A stretch of 39,355 nt of DNA, taken from CAZPKH01 sp964587165 (GTDB lineage: Bacteria; Bacteroidota; Bacteroidia; Bacteroidales; Muribaculaceae). A program made the position numbers and the translations under genes. The DNA is taken from positions 1 to 39,355 of the forward strand of contig CAZPKH010000014.1 of assembly GCA_964587165.1 (NCBI GenBank), given 5' to 3'. The notes under the pieces are model-generated. The model was not told where the DNA came from. It did not search any database and saw only the letters and a list, made by a program, of their open reading frames with translations. This document shows, in pieces, positions 22,808 through 31,403 of this stretch; the stretch's first letter is position 1, and the number at the start of each line of letters is the position of its first letter.

Positions 22808-24052
22808 ATGAATATTTACGAAATGCGCCGTTACGGCACCCTCGTTTTCATTCTGGCCTCTATCCTGGTGGTGGCCGGATTTCTTTACGTATCGGGGCGA
22901 CTGGTGGCCGACCTGTCGGAGCAGGAGCGCGAGCGTATGCAGATCTGGGCTGACGCCACACGCGAGATAGTAAACCTCGGCTCGGCCGAGCAGGGGGTGG
23001 ATGCCGACGGCAATCCCGTGTCGGCACCGGAGCCCGATATCGACTTCCTGCTCAGCATCATCGAGGGAAACCGCAACATACCCGTGCTGCTCACCGACGA
23101 CGACGGTGTGATCATAATGCACCGCAACTTCGATCTGCCCGAGCCCGTCGACTCGCTCAACCCGCTATATATCAGCGAGGCAAATCAGGAATACCTGATA
23201 GGGCGCCTAAACGATCTGCGTTCCACCGACAATGTGATACACATCATCATTGCCCCGGGGCACCGGCAGCATCTGTACTATGCAGAGTCGCGGCTGCTTC
23301 GGTCGCTGCGATATTATCCGTATATTCAGCTTCTTGTCATGCTGGCGTTTATCGCCGTGGTATACTTCGCTGTGCTTTCCACCAAAAAGGCCGAGCAGAA
23401 TAAGGTCTGGGTAGGCCTCTCAAAGGAGACGGCCCATCAGCTCGGCACTCCGATATCGTCGCTCATGGCATGGGTGGAATACCTCAAGGACGACGACTCG
23501 GGAGTCGACCCCGACGTGGTGAAGGAGATGGACAAGGATGTGAACCGCCTCGCCACAATAGCCTCGCGATTCTCAAAAATCGGCTCGCGGCCCAACATCG
23601 AGCCGGCCGATGTAAATGCCGTAGTTACAGCGTCGGCCGACTATATGTCAACACGCATCTCGCGGCAGATCACCCTCACACTCAAAGCCTCGCCCGAACC
23701 GCTGAAGGTGAACCTCAGCGAGCCGCTGTTTCAGTGGGTGATGGAGAATCTTATAAAGAATGCTGTCGATGCTATGGCCGACGGCCGCGGGGAGATAAAC
23801 GTGCGCACCGGACTCGATCAGCGCCATCAGACGGCTTTCATTGAGGTGCAGGACACCGGCAAGGGGCTGCCCCGCAAGAAGTTTAAGACTATCTTCAACC
23901 CCGGCTATACCACCAAGAAGCGCGGATGGGGCCTTGGCCTTACTTTGGCCAAACGCATCATCGAGCAGTATCACGACGGCAAGATATATGTCAAGTCGTC
24001 GGAGGTAGGAGCCGGCACAACTTTCCGTATCGAACTGCCCCTATGCCGATGA
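22808..24052 (+). CDS. Sensor histidine kinase (orphan)
   Basis: A 414-residue membrane histidine kinase. The first membrane segment is near residues 11-29 (TLVFILASILVVAGFLYVS) and the second near 172-191 (IQLLVMLAFIAVVYFAVLS). They enclose a periplasmic sensor of about 140 residues. The phosphoacceptor region is SKETAHQLGTPISSL (His about 210). The ATPase domain has the N box ENLIKNAVDAM, the G1 box DTGKGLP, then FNPGYTTKKRGWGLGLTLAKRI. A GTG at 22805 directly precedes the ATG at 22808; the ATG is preferred. No response regulator is adjacent, so the partner is unknown. Its stop overlaps the following HAD gene start. The HQLGTP form of the H box is frequent among Bacteroidetes kinases of this type. 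Confidence 0.9.
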   Translation: MNIYEMRRYGTLVFILASILVVAGFLYVSGRLVADLSEQERERMQIWADATREIVNLGSAEQGVDADGNPVSAPEPDIDFLLSIIEGNRNIPVLLTDDDGVIIMHRNFDLPEPVDSLNPLYISEANQEYLIGRLNDLRSTDNVIHIIIAPGHRQHLYYAESRLLRSLRYYPYIQLLVMLAFIAVVYFAVLSTKKAEQNKVWVGLSKETAHQLGTPISSLMAWVEYLKDDDSGVDPDVVKEMDKDVNRLATIASRFSKIGSRPNIEPADVNAVVTASADYMSTRISRQITLTLKASPEPLKVNLSEPLFQWVMENLIKNAVDAMADGRGEINVRTGLDQRHQTAFIEVQDTGKGLPRKKFKTIFNPGYTTKKRGWGLGLTLAKRIIEQYHDGKIYVKSSEVGAGTTFRIELPLCR

Positions 24053-24909
24053 ACCGCAGCCCCCGCACACTGTACGTCACCGACCTCGACGGGACTCTGC
24101 TCGACGGATGCAGCCGCGTGTCGGCCACCTCGGCCGGTTTGATAGCCGAAATGGTGCGTTCGGGTGTGCTCATCACCGCGGCTACGGCACGCACCCCCGC
24201 CACTGTGCAGCCGCTCCTTCAGCCGGCGCACATCGCTCTGCCGGTGGTGGTGATGACCGGCGCCGCAACATGGGATCTCGCCTCGCAGCAGTATCTGCAG
24301 GTGCATCACCTTGAGCCGCAGGTGGCCGCCGGGATTGTCGGGATATGCCGCCGCGCCGGGCTCAATCCGCTCATCTACACCCTTCCGTCCGGTAGCCGGG
24401 TGCTTCAGGTGTACCACTCGCCGGATTGCACCCCGCAGGAGCGGCACTTCATCGACGAGCGCCGACACCTCCCGCTCAAACGCTTTCATCTCGACTATCA
24501 CTACGATGCTGCCGACGGAATCCCCGACACTGTGCTCACTTTTGTGATGGGTCAGCGCGACAAGGTGTTTGGCGTGGCCGACGAGGTGCGCGCCCTCTTC
24601 GGCGGCAGATGCTCCGTGTCGGCCTACGTCGATATATTCGGCGCCGACACCGGCATACTCGAAGTTTACGGAGCCGGTGTGTCGAAAGCCGCCGCCATCC
24701 TTCGCCTCAAGGAGAGCCTGCGCGCCGACCGCCTCGTGGTGTTCGGCGACAATCTCAACGATCTGCCCATGATGGCCGTGGCCGACCGATCTTATGCCGT
24801 GGCAAATGCGCTGGCAGAAGTGCGCCAAGCCGCTACCGCCGTGATAGGCTACAACACCGCCGATGCCGTGGCCCGCACCATCGCCACGCTCGAGGGTGTA
24901 AACTTTTAA
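24049..24909 (+). CDS. HAD-superfamily hydrolase, Cof type
   Basis: A 286-residue HAD phosphatase of the Cof/class IIB group. The nucleophile motif is YVTDLDGTLLDG at about residues 8-19, with the two catalytic aspartates DLD. Motif II is ITAATART, and the late metal-binding motif is VFGDNLNDLPMM near 234-245. A large cap domain lies between about 85 and 195. Two in-frame ATGs occur near the overlap (24043 and 24049). The second gives the ATGA junction with the kinase stop seen elsewhere in this run and is preferred. Likely substrates are sugar phosphates or flavin/pyridoxal phosphates; the specific one is not inferable. Confidence 0.88.
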   Translation: MNRSPRTLYVTDLDGTLLDGCSRVSATSAGLIAEMVRSGVLITAATARTPATVQPLLQPAHIALPVVVMTGAATWDLASQQYLQVHHLEPQVAAGIVGICRRAGLNPLIYTLPSGSRVLQVYHSPDCTPQERHFIDERRHLPLKRFHLDYHYDAADGIPDTVLTFVMGQRDKVFGVADEVRALFGGRCSVSAYVDIFGADTGILEVYGAGVSKAAAILRLKESLRADRLVVFGDNLNDLPMMAVADRSYAVANALAEVRQAATAVIGYNTADAVARTIATLEGVNF

Positions 24910-24958
24910 TCGTCGGTGTTTGTTCTAATGTCAGATACAAACTTTAACCGTACTGACT

Positions 24959-25393
24959 ATGAAACGTATTTACCTGCTCATCCTGGCCGCCGTACTGTCG
25001 GTAGGAGCCATCTCAGCCCGCGACAAATCAGTAGCGCCCGCTGATCTCCCTCGTGCAGCCCAGCTCTTCATCGAGAAGAACTTCGGCAAAAACAAAGTAC
25101 ACCACGCCAAAGTCGACTCCAAGATGCTCGGCGCCAAGGAGTACGAGGTGATACTCAAGGACGGCACGGAGCTTGAGTTTGACAAAAACGGAGCTCTCAC
25201 CGACATCGACTGCGGCATCAAGGAAGTCCCCTCGAAAGTCGTTCCCGCTCCGATACGCGACTATGTGAAGCGCTATTTCCCCGGACAGAAGATTCACTCG
25301 CTTGAGGTGAAATCGTCGGGCTACGAGGTCGACCTCGGCAACGGTGTCGAAATCGAGTTCGACAAAGCCGGCAACTTCAAGAAGGTCGACTGA
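24959..25393 (+). CDS. Periplasmic PepSY-like protein
   Basis: A 144-residue exported protein with two tandem PepSY-like modules. The signal peptide covers about 1-20 (YLLILAAVLSVGAISA). Module one (about 28-85) includes RAAQLFIEKNFG, then YEVILKDGTELEFDKNG. Module two (about 90-144) includes PAPIRDYVKRYFPGQKI, then YEVDLGNGVEIEFDKAG. The internal duplication is plain. Such proteins (putative beta-lactamase-inhibitor-like PepSY) are abundant in Bacteroidetes and have no proven role. It lies 49 bp after the HAD gene and closes the plus-strand run, possibly with its own weak promoter, as no TAnnTTTG box is seen. Confidence 0.87.
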   Translation: MKRIYLLILAAVLSVGAISARDKSVAPADLPRAAQLFIEKNFGKNKVHHAKVDSKMLGAKEYEVILKDGTELEFDKNGALTDIDCGIKEVPSKVVPAPIRDYVKRYFPGQKIHSLEVKSSGYEVDLGNGVEIEFDKAGNFKKVD

Positions 25394-25480
25394 TCAAATC
25401 GAAAAATTTAGGGTAAAAAAGATTCTCAGGTCGGGTCCTCCGGGGCTCGGCCTCATTGTATTGAACCGTCGGTCGGATTC

Positions 25481-25513
25481 TTTTGTTAATCTACCGGATT
25501 TTTTCTATTTTTG
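25481..25513 (+). promoter_or_regulatory. Ferritin gene promoter
   Basis: TTTTG ending at 25485, a 20-bp spacer and TATTTTTG (25506-25513) match the Bacteroidetes consensus 28 bp upstream of the ferritin ATG. Confidence 0.7.
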
Positions 25514-25541
25514 CCTACACTCCATATAAAACCATAACAGT

Positions 25542-26063
25542 ATGCTAAGCGAAAAACTTGAGAAAGCTCTCAACGATCAGATCAACGCCGAGTTTTGGTC
25601 GGCATATCTCTATCTGTCAATGGCCATGAACTTCGAGGCCAAAGGACGCACCGGTATAGCCAACTGGTTTCGCATCCAGTTTAAGGAGGAGCAGGCACAC
25701 GCCGAGATCCTGATAAACTATGTGAACCAGCGCGGAGGCCGCGTGCTTCTCGCCCCCATCGCCGAAGTGCCCACCGAATGGGAGTGCCCGGTATGTGCCT
25801 TCAAGGACACTCTCGAGCACGAGCGTAAAGTCACAGCCATGATCAACAATCTCTTTGCCATCGCATCCGACGAGCGCGACTACGCCGCCATGGAGCGCCT
25901 CAACTGGTTTGTGTCCGAGCAGATCGAGGAGGAGGACACCGCCCGCGAGCTCATCGACAAGTTCACCCTCGTTGGCGACAACGGCATGGGAATCTACATG
26001 CTCGATCAGGAGCTCGCCGCGCGCGTCTACAACGCTCCCGCGCCCCTCGCCTCCGCCGAGTGA
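25542..26063 (+). CDS. ftnA: Non-haem ferritin
   Basis: A 173-residue bacterial ferritin (FtnA type) storing iron in a 24-subunit shell. Diiron-site elements visible are INAEFWSAYLYLSMA with E17-type ligand, FKEEQAHAEILINYV (ExxH, residues about 47-61) and later WFVSEQIEEEDTARELID with glutamate ligands. Length matches FtnA. No haem-ligating methionine pattern of bacterioferritin is apparent. It has its own strong promoter, no signal peptide, and ends at a convergent junction marked by an inverted repeat. Regulation by iron or oxygen is known for Bacteroides ferritin but no operator was recognised here. Confidence 0.95.
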   Translation: MLSEKLEKALNDQINAEFWSAYLYLSMAMNFEAKGRTGIANWFRIQFKEEQAHAEILINYVNQRGGRVLLAPIAEVPTEWECPVCAFKDTLEHERKVTAMINNLFAIASDERDYAAMERLNWFVSEQIEEEDTARELIDKFTLVGDNGMGIYMLDQELAARVYNAPAPLASAE

Positions 26064-26077
26064 CCACCCTCAATAAT

Positions 26078-26121
26078 AATCACGGATTATCTCTACTACA
26101 CAGTAGGGATAATCCGTGATT
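26078..26121. terminator. Inverted repeat, probable bidirectional terminator (copy 2)
   Basis: Perfect 14-base arms AATCACGGATTATC (26078-26091) and GATAATCCGTGATT (26108-26121) enclose a further CTACT/AGTAG pairing with loop ACAC. This gives about a 20-bp stem with one wobble. The outer arm matches the copy at 4224-4280, and both copies lie between convergent genes. Confidence 0.72.
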
Positions 26122-26166
26122 TATAATTTCCTTAGGCTTCCGAGCTTGCTCTTGACCTACCGTGGA

Positions 26167-26949
26167 TTAGAAATATTTCTGTGCTACGCTCGGCGATACC
26201 TTGTCGGCTATGCGGCTAAACGGTATGATTGATTCGGGGAATCCTGCCGCATAAGGGGCGATCTCGTATACTCCGTAAATCACATGGAGGCCGTCGCTCA
26301 TGACGAAAGGCGAGCCCATTTCGATACTGTCGAGGTTATAGAACTCGTTCCCTTCATCCATATTCACCACGTCGTCGGTGGTGAATCCCTGAATTATGTA
26401 TGGACGCATTACCGAAATGTCGGGCAGCATCGAGGCGGCGAGGGGGCGTCCGTCGGCCACAGCAAATGTCGCAAAATACTTCTCGGGCATTCCGTGAGCT
26501 CCTCCTTCATAGAAGTAGCCGTTTACATTGTATGTCACGATCTTATTATTGCTGTAAGCCACGCTGATTTCTTCCGATGCTTCGGTGGAATCCTTAAAAT
26601 AGCTGGCAAACGCTTTTTTCATCATTGCATCGGGCGTATCAAGCGATCCGGTGTAGGGCTTGTCGCCAAGAATGGATGTCTTGATCCACTGGCGAGTACT
26701 CTGCACCAGAGCCTGGTTGCCGTCCACAGGATACTCCACCGACAGACTTTTCTTGCCGCGCTTTATCGTGTAATCGCGGGTCACCAGTGCACCGTCGCAG
26801 TAAGTGTGTGTCGCACCTTGCTGAACCGCAATTGCGGTTGTGGCGGCTCTTTTCTTGCCGGAGCGTTTTTTAGCTGCGTCGGCTGTTAAAGCTCCCGCGA
26901 CGGTTATGAGCAGAGCGAGAGCTACTTTGGCAATAGATGAAAGTTTCAT
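26167..26949 (-). CDS. Exported DUF3298-type protein
   Basis: A 260-residue exported protein. The ATG at 26949 gives a clean signal peptide (KVALALLITVAGALTADA); the nine-residue extension to 26976 would overlap the promoter box. After a basic, Lys/Arg-rich spacer (about 26-40) there is a DUF4163/DUF3298-like region: TRDYTIKRGKKSLSVEYPV, NVNGYFYEGGAHGMPEKYFATF near 145-166, and a C-terminal VIYGVYEIAPYAAGFPESIIPF near 225-246. These domains occur in RsiV-type lysozyme-binding proteins and in many Bacteroidetes periplasmic proteins. The GGAHGMP and EIAPYAAG elements are typical. It converges with ferritin and shares strand with the upstream terminase gene. Function is unknown. Confidence 0.8.
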   Translation of the reverse strand: MKLSSIAKVALALLITVAGALTADAAKKRSGKKRAATTAIAVQQGATHTYCDGALVTRDYTIKRGKKSLSVEYPVDGNQALVQSTRQWIKTSILGDKPYTGSLDTPDAMMKKAFASYFKDSTEASEEISVAYSNNKIVTYNVNGYFYEGGAHGMPEKYFATFAVADGRPLAASMLPDISVMRPYIIQGFTTDDVVNMDEGNEFYNLDSIEMGSPFVMSDGLHVIYGVYEIAPYAAGFPESIIPFSRIADKVSPSVAQKYF

Positions 26950-26973
26950 AATGAGAAAATTAATTTTACTCTG

Positions 26974-26981
26974 CAAAGATA
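26974..26981 (-). promoter_or_regulatory. -7 promoter element for the DUF3298 gene
   Basis: The minus strand reads TATCTTTG, 24 bp upstream of the chosen ATG at 26949, in the 43-bp gap after the terminase stop. No clean -33 motif is visible, as it would fall in the terminase gene. Confidence 0.5.
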
Positions 26982-26992
26982 TAACTTTATTT

Positions 26993-28810
26993 TTATCCGC
27001 GCGCTACGTAGAGGGCTATTGCGCGGGTCATCAGTATGTCGTCGTGGGCGCCGGAGCGAGCGGCATACGATCCGTTGGGGTGCCGCTCGTAGGTGGCGAG
27101 CTCGTCGCAGGCCAGGGAGCAACACTCGCGGTAGGTGCCGTCGCGCACAGCCTGCATAAGTGTCTCGATGCAGAGCCCCTTGGTGCTTCGGTTGGTGTGG
27201 AAGCCCGGTCGTGTGGCCAGCGGAGCTCCGTAGTGGTCGTACTGCGTGCGGTAGTACAGGTTGGGGTACACCTCGGCCACCTGTTCGAGTATGAACGCAG
27301 TGTCGCCCTCGTGCTCGGTCTCAAGGGTGTTGCTCTCCACCACGAGCGTGGCCTGATTGTAGAAACGGGCTATGGCGAGGGCCTTCCAAGCCAGAATGTC
27401 GTGGTCGCAGTGGCCGCGCCATTGCGCTACGATGCGGGGCACATCCCGTTCGTCGGCAGGTTCGAGAGGCACGGCAAGCACGGCTACTACCGACCAGTCG
27501 GCACCGGCCGAACGCCCTCCCACATCGACGGCGGCTATATATCTCACCGTGACCTTAGTATCGTCCTGGCGCTCCGGGCGCGTCTGATACCCTTCGGGGT
27601 ACTCCCATATCTGAAGCTGTCCGCGCGCATCTGGCCGGAATTGCGGTGCTGAGGCGGCTCGGTGCATACGGCGGCGTCGGTCGTCGAATCCGGCTGCGGG
27701 GTCGAACGACACTTCGCCGCGCGCCAGCGGCTCCGAGCACCCCTGCCGCAGCCGCTCTATATGCCGCGGGTCGAATATCCCCCGTCCGGTGGCTGCAAAT
27801 GCCTCGACAGGATCTGTCGGGTATTCCGCCATCATAGCTTCGTGGGTGGCATATTCGCGCCGCTTGTTGTGATACCATTGAAGCATCTCGAGGGTGACGC
27901 ACTTCTCCTTGTCATCCCACAGGGCGCGCTCGTAGTCGTCGAGCTGCTCCCAAAGCGCCGCCGCATCGTCCACCTCCATGCGGTAAAGCGCTATCTCATA
28001 CCACGGCACGAACACCGGGCGCTTGTCGCTGCGTCCGCACTCGGCGCGCAGCCACTCGGTGTGGAAATAGTTGCCCACGCCGTTGGCCGTTGACTCGTAG
28101 GCTATGAATGTCATCGGAGCCAGCAGTATGCCGCTGCATATGGCGCGTGCGAAGTCTTCGCCCGACCGCTGCGGGGTGTCGCGCCAGTAGGCCACCTCGC
28201 TCAGGTGGGCCATCGCTATGTCGAGGCCGCGGGCAGCGTCCTGATTTTCGGCCGTGGCGATAGTCACACGGTTGCCGCGCCCGTTCATCACCAGGGTGCT
28301 CGACATCCTCTCGAAGCATTTCAGCTCGGGCACGGCTTTGGGGTCGTCGGAGTCCCACAACTCCGCCGGGTAGTTGCGCAACAGCTCCGAGAGCATGCCG
28401 CGCAGCGTGGCGGCGGTGCTTTTGGAGTGGGCGCACACCATTGAGTTCCAGTTCTTCAGGTGCACGCACTGCAGCCATGCCATATACATCTGCACCACCG
28501 TCGACCCTCCCCACTGCCGCGCCTTGAGGATGATGATGCGCATGGGGCATCCGGCGAGCCGGTCCTGCTCGAGTATCTTCACAACGCGACGCTGCGGGTA
28601 GTTGAGTATGAAGGGCACCAGCCGTCCGGAGAGCTTGTCGTGTATTCTGACGCACGTGGCGCACCAAAACTCGAAGTCCGTGCGGCTCCGCTCCATCACC
28701 TGCGCGGCGCTTAGCCCTTCGGCGCATCCCGGGGGCGTATGCACACGCTCGCGTTCTGCCCACAGGGCGCGTCGGCGGTCGTTCTCGGCTATAAGTTCTT
28801 CGGTTGTCAT
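26993..28810 (-). CDS. Phage-type terminase large subunit (TerL), isolated
   Basis: A 605-residue protein with the two-domain plan of a DNA-packaging terminase. The ATPase domain has a deviant Walker A, KARQWGGST (96-104), with lysine displaced to the start as in many terminase_6-type proteins. Walker B is at LDIAMAHLSEVAYW with E205, and the coupling motif is AYESTANGVGNYF (238-250). The RNase H-like nuclease domain has AAVDVGG (D429), GADWS (D438), LVVESNTLE (E492) and AHDDILMTRA (D590, D591). All key acidic residues are intact and the length is full. The start overlaps the stop of the upstream large gene by four bases. No small terminase, portal, capsid, tail, integrase or lysis gene occurs in the window. 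GC is higher than in most neighbours. It is either a prophage remnant or a domesticated packaging or nuclease motor. Confidence 0.85.
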   Translation of the reverse strand: MTTEELIAENDRRRALWAERERVHTPPGCAEGLSAAQVMERSRTDFEFWCATCVRIHDKLSGRLVPFILNYPQRRVVKILEQDRLAGCPMRIIILKARQWGGSTVVQMYMAWLQCVHLKNWNSMVCAHSKSTAATLRGMLSELLRNYPAELWDSDDPKAVPELKCFERMSSTLVMNGRGNRVTIATAENQDAARGLDIAMAHLSEVAYWRDTPQRSGEDFARAICSGILLAPMTFIAYESTANGVGNYFHTEWLRAECGRSDKRPVFVPWYEIALYRMEVDDAAALWEQLDDYERALWDDKEKCVTLEMLQWYHNKRREYATHEAMMAEYPTDPVEAFAATGRGIFDPRHIERLRQGCSEPLARGEVSFDPAAGFDDRRRRMHRAASAPQFRPDARGQLQIWEYPEGYQTRPERQDDTKVTVRYIAAVDVGGRSAGADWSVVAVLAVPLEPADERDVPRIVAQWRGHCDHDILAWKALAIARFYNQATLVVESNTLETEHEGDTAFILEQVAEVYPNLYYRTQYDHYGAPLATRPGFHTNRSTKGLCIETLMQAVRDGTYRECCSLACDELATYERHPNGSYAARSGAHDDILMTRAIALYVARG

Positions 28811-31248
28811 ATCTCGTTGAGGCTGAATGATGTGAGAGTGAAGTCAGCGGCTACCTCGCCGCGCACGCTGACGGTGCGGTACGGGCGCCGGTTGGGCAGA
28901 CATACTGCCGCTACAGGCTCGTTTACGGCACCGTCGATAGCCAGCGACACTATCGGCAGCGATGCCCCGCCGCCGTCGCAGCTCAGTGTCAGCGTCGCAT
29001 TGAGGCTGCTCCCCTGCATAAGCGCATCCATCCGGCACACCCTGCGCCCGGGAGTGCCGATATGCACCCGCCGCGAGTATGCCACCGGGCGGGTGCCGGC
29101 GGAGGTCTCCCGGTTCAGGTCGAGCAGCGTGCCGGTGGCAGTCACGCCATAGACCCCTCCGGCGCAGCTTATCAGCGAGGCCGGTGTGTGTGCCGCATCA
29201 TCGCAGCGGCTGTACCGCCCCGGGGCATATTGCGGGTATACGGTGGTTCGACCGTCACCGCTCAGAGCCCACACCTCGCCGTGTCGCGCCGAGGTATATC
29301 CGGCATCGGCCACGCCGGTGGCCACCGTGGTTGCCTTTCCCCCGTCGAAGGCAATGAGCTCTCCGGCGGTCGTCACCACCATAAGCCGCTGTGCGGCAGT
29401 GAAAGCGCGTCGCACACCCTGCCGCAGCAGCAGGCAGACCGCTCCCGGCTCCGGGCGGCTGTTCAGATTCAGCGAGTACACCCCGCCATCGCTCACGGCA
29501 TAGTAGCGCGCCTGCGAAAAGTTCCACCCCGCCGTCGTGCGCACCCCCGGCAGTAGCTGCCTGACAGGATCGGGCGACACGGTAGCCGTCGCCACGGGGC
29601 ATGTGGGCGTGTCGGCCGACGCCGTGAGCACCATCCCTGCGTATCGTCGCGCTATGCGGTTCTCGGCCGGACGCATCAGCACCGGCACCTCCTTCCCATC
29701 CGACAGCGCTATCGGGCGCAGATTCTTATCGAGATAGAAAGCATATCGCGCTCCGGGGAGGGTGCGCAGCGGCAGCCGCAGGCGTCGGCCGGGCTCCTCG
29801 GCAGTAGCGGCAGCTACCGTCAGGCATGTGGCCGTGGTGAGCGGGTAGCACACCAGCGGCGAGAGCGTGAGCGGACGCGCCACGAGCCCTGAGTCGACAC
29901 GTGCCACCAGTTCGCCGGGCATCTCGACCGTCGCCACCACATCGGCCGGCTCAGCCGTCACGTCGCGGGCCATCTCACACCCGCTGTAGCCGTCGAACAG
30001 CGCAGGCGTAATGTCGCCCCACACCACAGCTCCGCCGGCGCTTGCCCCCGCACCGGCGCTGAATCGGTGAGGCGCGCGGCATCGTTGGGCCTCGGCAGAG
30101 GCGCCATCGGCCACGCGCTGCGAGCAGATGGAGCGCACCTGTGCCTGTTCGGCCGACGGCACAAGCGGCGATCCGCACTCCACCCTCACTGTAGCGCCGA
30201 CCGAGGCAAATGTGTCAGGGCTCAGCGCAATCCGCGCCACCGGGTGCAGAGCGCTGTCGAGGCGCGCGAGCATTCCCTCGATTTGTGGCGCGCCTACACC
30301 CTCAAGGGCGTTCATGCCCGACGAGGTGCCCGGCAGCATATACTGCAGCGAGGCTCCGCGCACGCTCGCTGCCGGGAGCATCGAGCCGTCGGTGGGATGT
30401 ATCTGCGGCGAGAGCCACACCTCGATCATGGCAGCCGCCGTCAGCAGCGGCGATCCGGCGGCGCTGTTGAGCCGTATCACGACGCTGTAAGGTGTAGCCG
30501 AAAGGTAGCTTGCCGACACGGCCTCATACTGAGAGCTCCCCGCATTGCTGCGTAGCCCCGCCGAGCAGGGTGTCAGGCAGTTGACTCCCGCCGAAGCTCC
30601 CAAGAGCACCGGGCACGAGCGGTAGAGCTCATGGCCCGAGCTGTCGAGCAGGCGGTACTGCCCCAAGCGGGGCTGCAGCGACTCGCCCGCTGCCGCAGCC
30701 ATCATTGCAAGCTGTGTGTAGGCCTGCATCGAGTGTCGGCCCAATGTGCGCAGGTCGGCCTCGCTCAGATGTGCCGTGGCCGACTGTCCGATAGCTGCCG
30801 ATAGGTCGAAGCCGGTGCAGATGGCCGTCAGCTCTGTCGAGTCGACAGCTGCCAGGGCAAGCGGAGAGTGGGGGAGGGGCACTGCGGCATATGTCCAGCG
30901 TCCGGCGGGGTCGCGGTGCATCTCCAAGGCGCCGCTCGGTGTCATCACCATCACGCGGCCGCCCGCTATGTCGGCGGCCGCTGTAGGCTTGTCGGGGAGC
31001 GAGAGTGAGTACGGCTGGCAGCCGGGCGCAACGATCGTCAGGCGCGTAGCCGAAGCGAGGAACAGGGTTGTGCCCGCGCTGTCGGTCACGCTGTGCAGCA
31101 GTTCGCCGGCAGTCTCGCCGATAGCGAGCGGCACACCGCAGGGGCGCAGATACCCGGCGCCGTCAGGATCAGGGCGCAGATTCACACATTCGGCCACACC
31201 GTTGGAGCCCGTAGCCGCCTGAGCTTCAATAAGGAGAGATTTTTTCAT
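28807..31248 (-). CDS. Large beta-propeller-like protein coupled to TerL, family unknown
   Basis: An 813-residue, Ala/Gly/Ser-rich protein I do not recognise with certainty. No signal peptide or membrane span is seen. The N-terminus (AECVNLRPDPDG, then YLRPCGVPL) and many short repeats of the type LFLASATRLTIV, RVMVMTPSGALEMH, RLMVVTTAGELIAF, EVWALSGDGRTTVY and GVYGVTATGTLLDL suggest beta-propeller blades at both ends around a long central region. This layout recalls phage packaged-DNA stabilisation/tail hub proteins of the P22 gp10 kind, and the adjacent TerL supports that; it remains inference. ATGs at 31332, 31260 and 31248 are possible. A -7 box at 31270-31277 excludes the longest start, and 31248 gives the most natural N-terminus. 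The gene is the most GC-rich in the window. Confidence 0.6.
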   Translation of the reverse strand: MKKSLLIEAQAATGSNGVAECVNLRPDPDGAGYLRPCGVPLAIGETAGELLHSVTDSAGTTLFLASATRLTIVAPGCQPYSLSLPDKPTAAADIAGGRVMVMTPSGALEMHRDPAGRWTYAAVPLPHSPLALAAVDSTELTAICTGFDLSAAIGQSATAHLSEADLRTLGRHSMQAYTQLAMMAAAAGESLQPRLGQYRLLDSSGHELYRSCPVLLGASAGVNCLTPCSAGLRSNAGSSQYEAVSASYLSATPYSVVIRLNSAAGSPLLTAAAMIEVWLSPQIHPTDGSMLPAASVRGASLQYMLPGTSSGMNALEGVGAPQIEGMLARLDSALHPVARIALSPDTFASVGATVRVECGSPLVPSAEQAQVRSICSQRVADGASAEAQRCRAPHRFSAGAGASAGGAVVWGDITPALFDGYSGCEMARDVTAEPADVVATVEMPGELVARVDSGLVARPLTLSPLVCYPLTTATCLTVAAATAEEPGRRLRLPLRTLPGARYAFYLDKNLRPIALSDGKEVPVLMRPAENRIARRYAGMVLTASADTPTCPVATATVSPDPVRQLLPGVRTTAGWNFSQARYYAVSDGGVYSLNLNSRPEPGAVCLLLRQGVRRAFTAAQRLMVVTTAGELIAFDGGKATTVATGVADAGYTSARHGEVWALSGDGRTTVYPQYAPGRYSRCDDAAHTPASLISCAGGVYGVTATGTLLDLNRETSAGTRPVAYSRRVHIGTPGRRVCRMDALMQGSSLNATLTLSCDGGGASLPIVSLAIDGAVNEPVAAVCLPNRRPYRTVSVRGEVAADFTLTSFSLNEI

Positions 31249-31269
31249 GATGTCACGCATTTTTATGCG

Positions 31270-31277
31270 CAAAATTA
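31270..31277 (-). promoter_or_regulatory. Possible -7 element for the propeller-TerL pair
   Basis: The minus strand reads TAATTTTG, 22 bp upstream of the ATG at 31248. No -33 TTTG is visible upstream of it. Confidence 0.4.
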
Positions 31278-31403
31278 CCGCCCCGCGCCCCCTCTCCCTC
31301 CGCTTTTTTGTCGCAAGGAGCTTGCTCTTCAATCCGAAAAATCTCTTTTCGCGCCGCGCGCCTCATCTACTACTTCTTAGTTATTATTTACTATCGGAGG
31401 GTT

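Noticed and set aside
25428..25470. Terminator hairpin between the PepSY and ferritin genes
   Set aside because: The GGTCGGGTCC region is GC-rich but I could not find a clean stem with a following T tract.
26993..31248. Complete prophage
   Set aside because: No integrase, portal, capsid, tail fibre or lysis gene and no attachment repeats were seen around the terminase pair.
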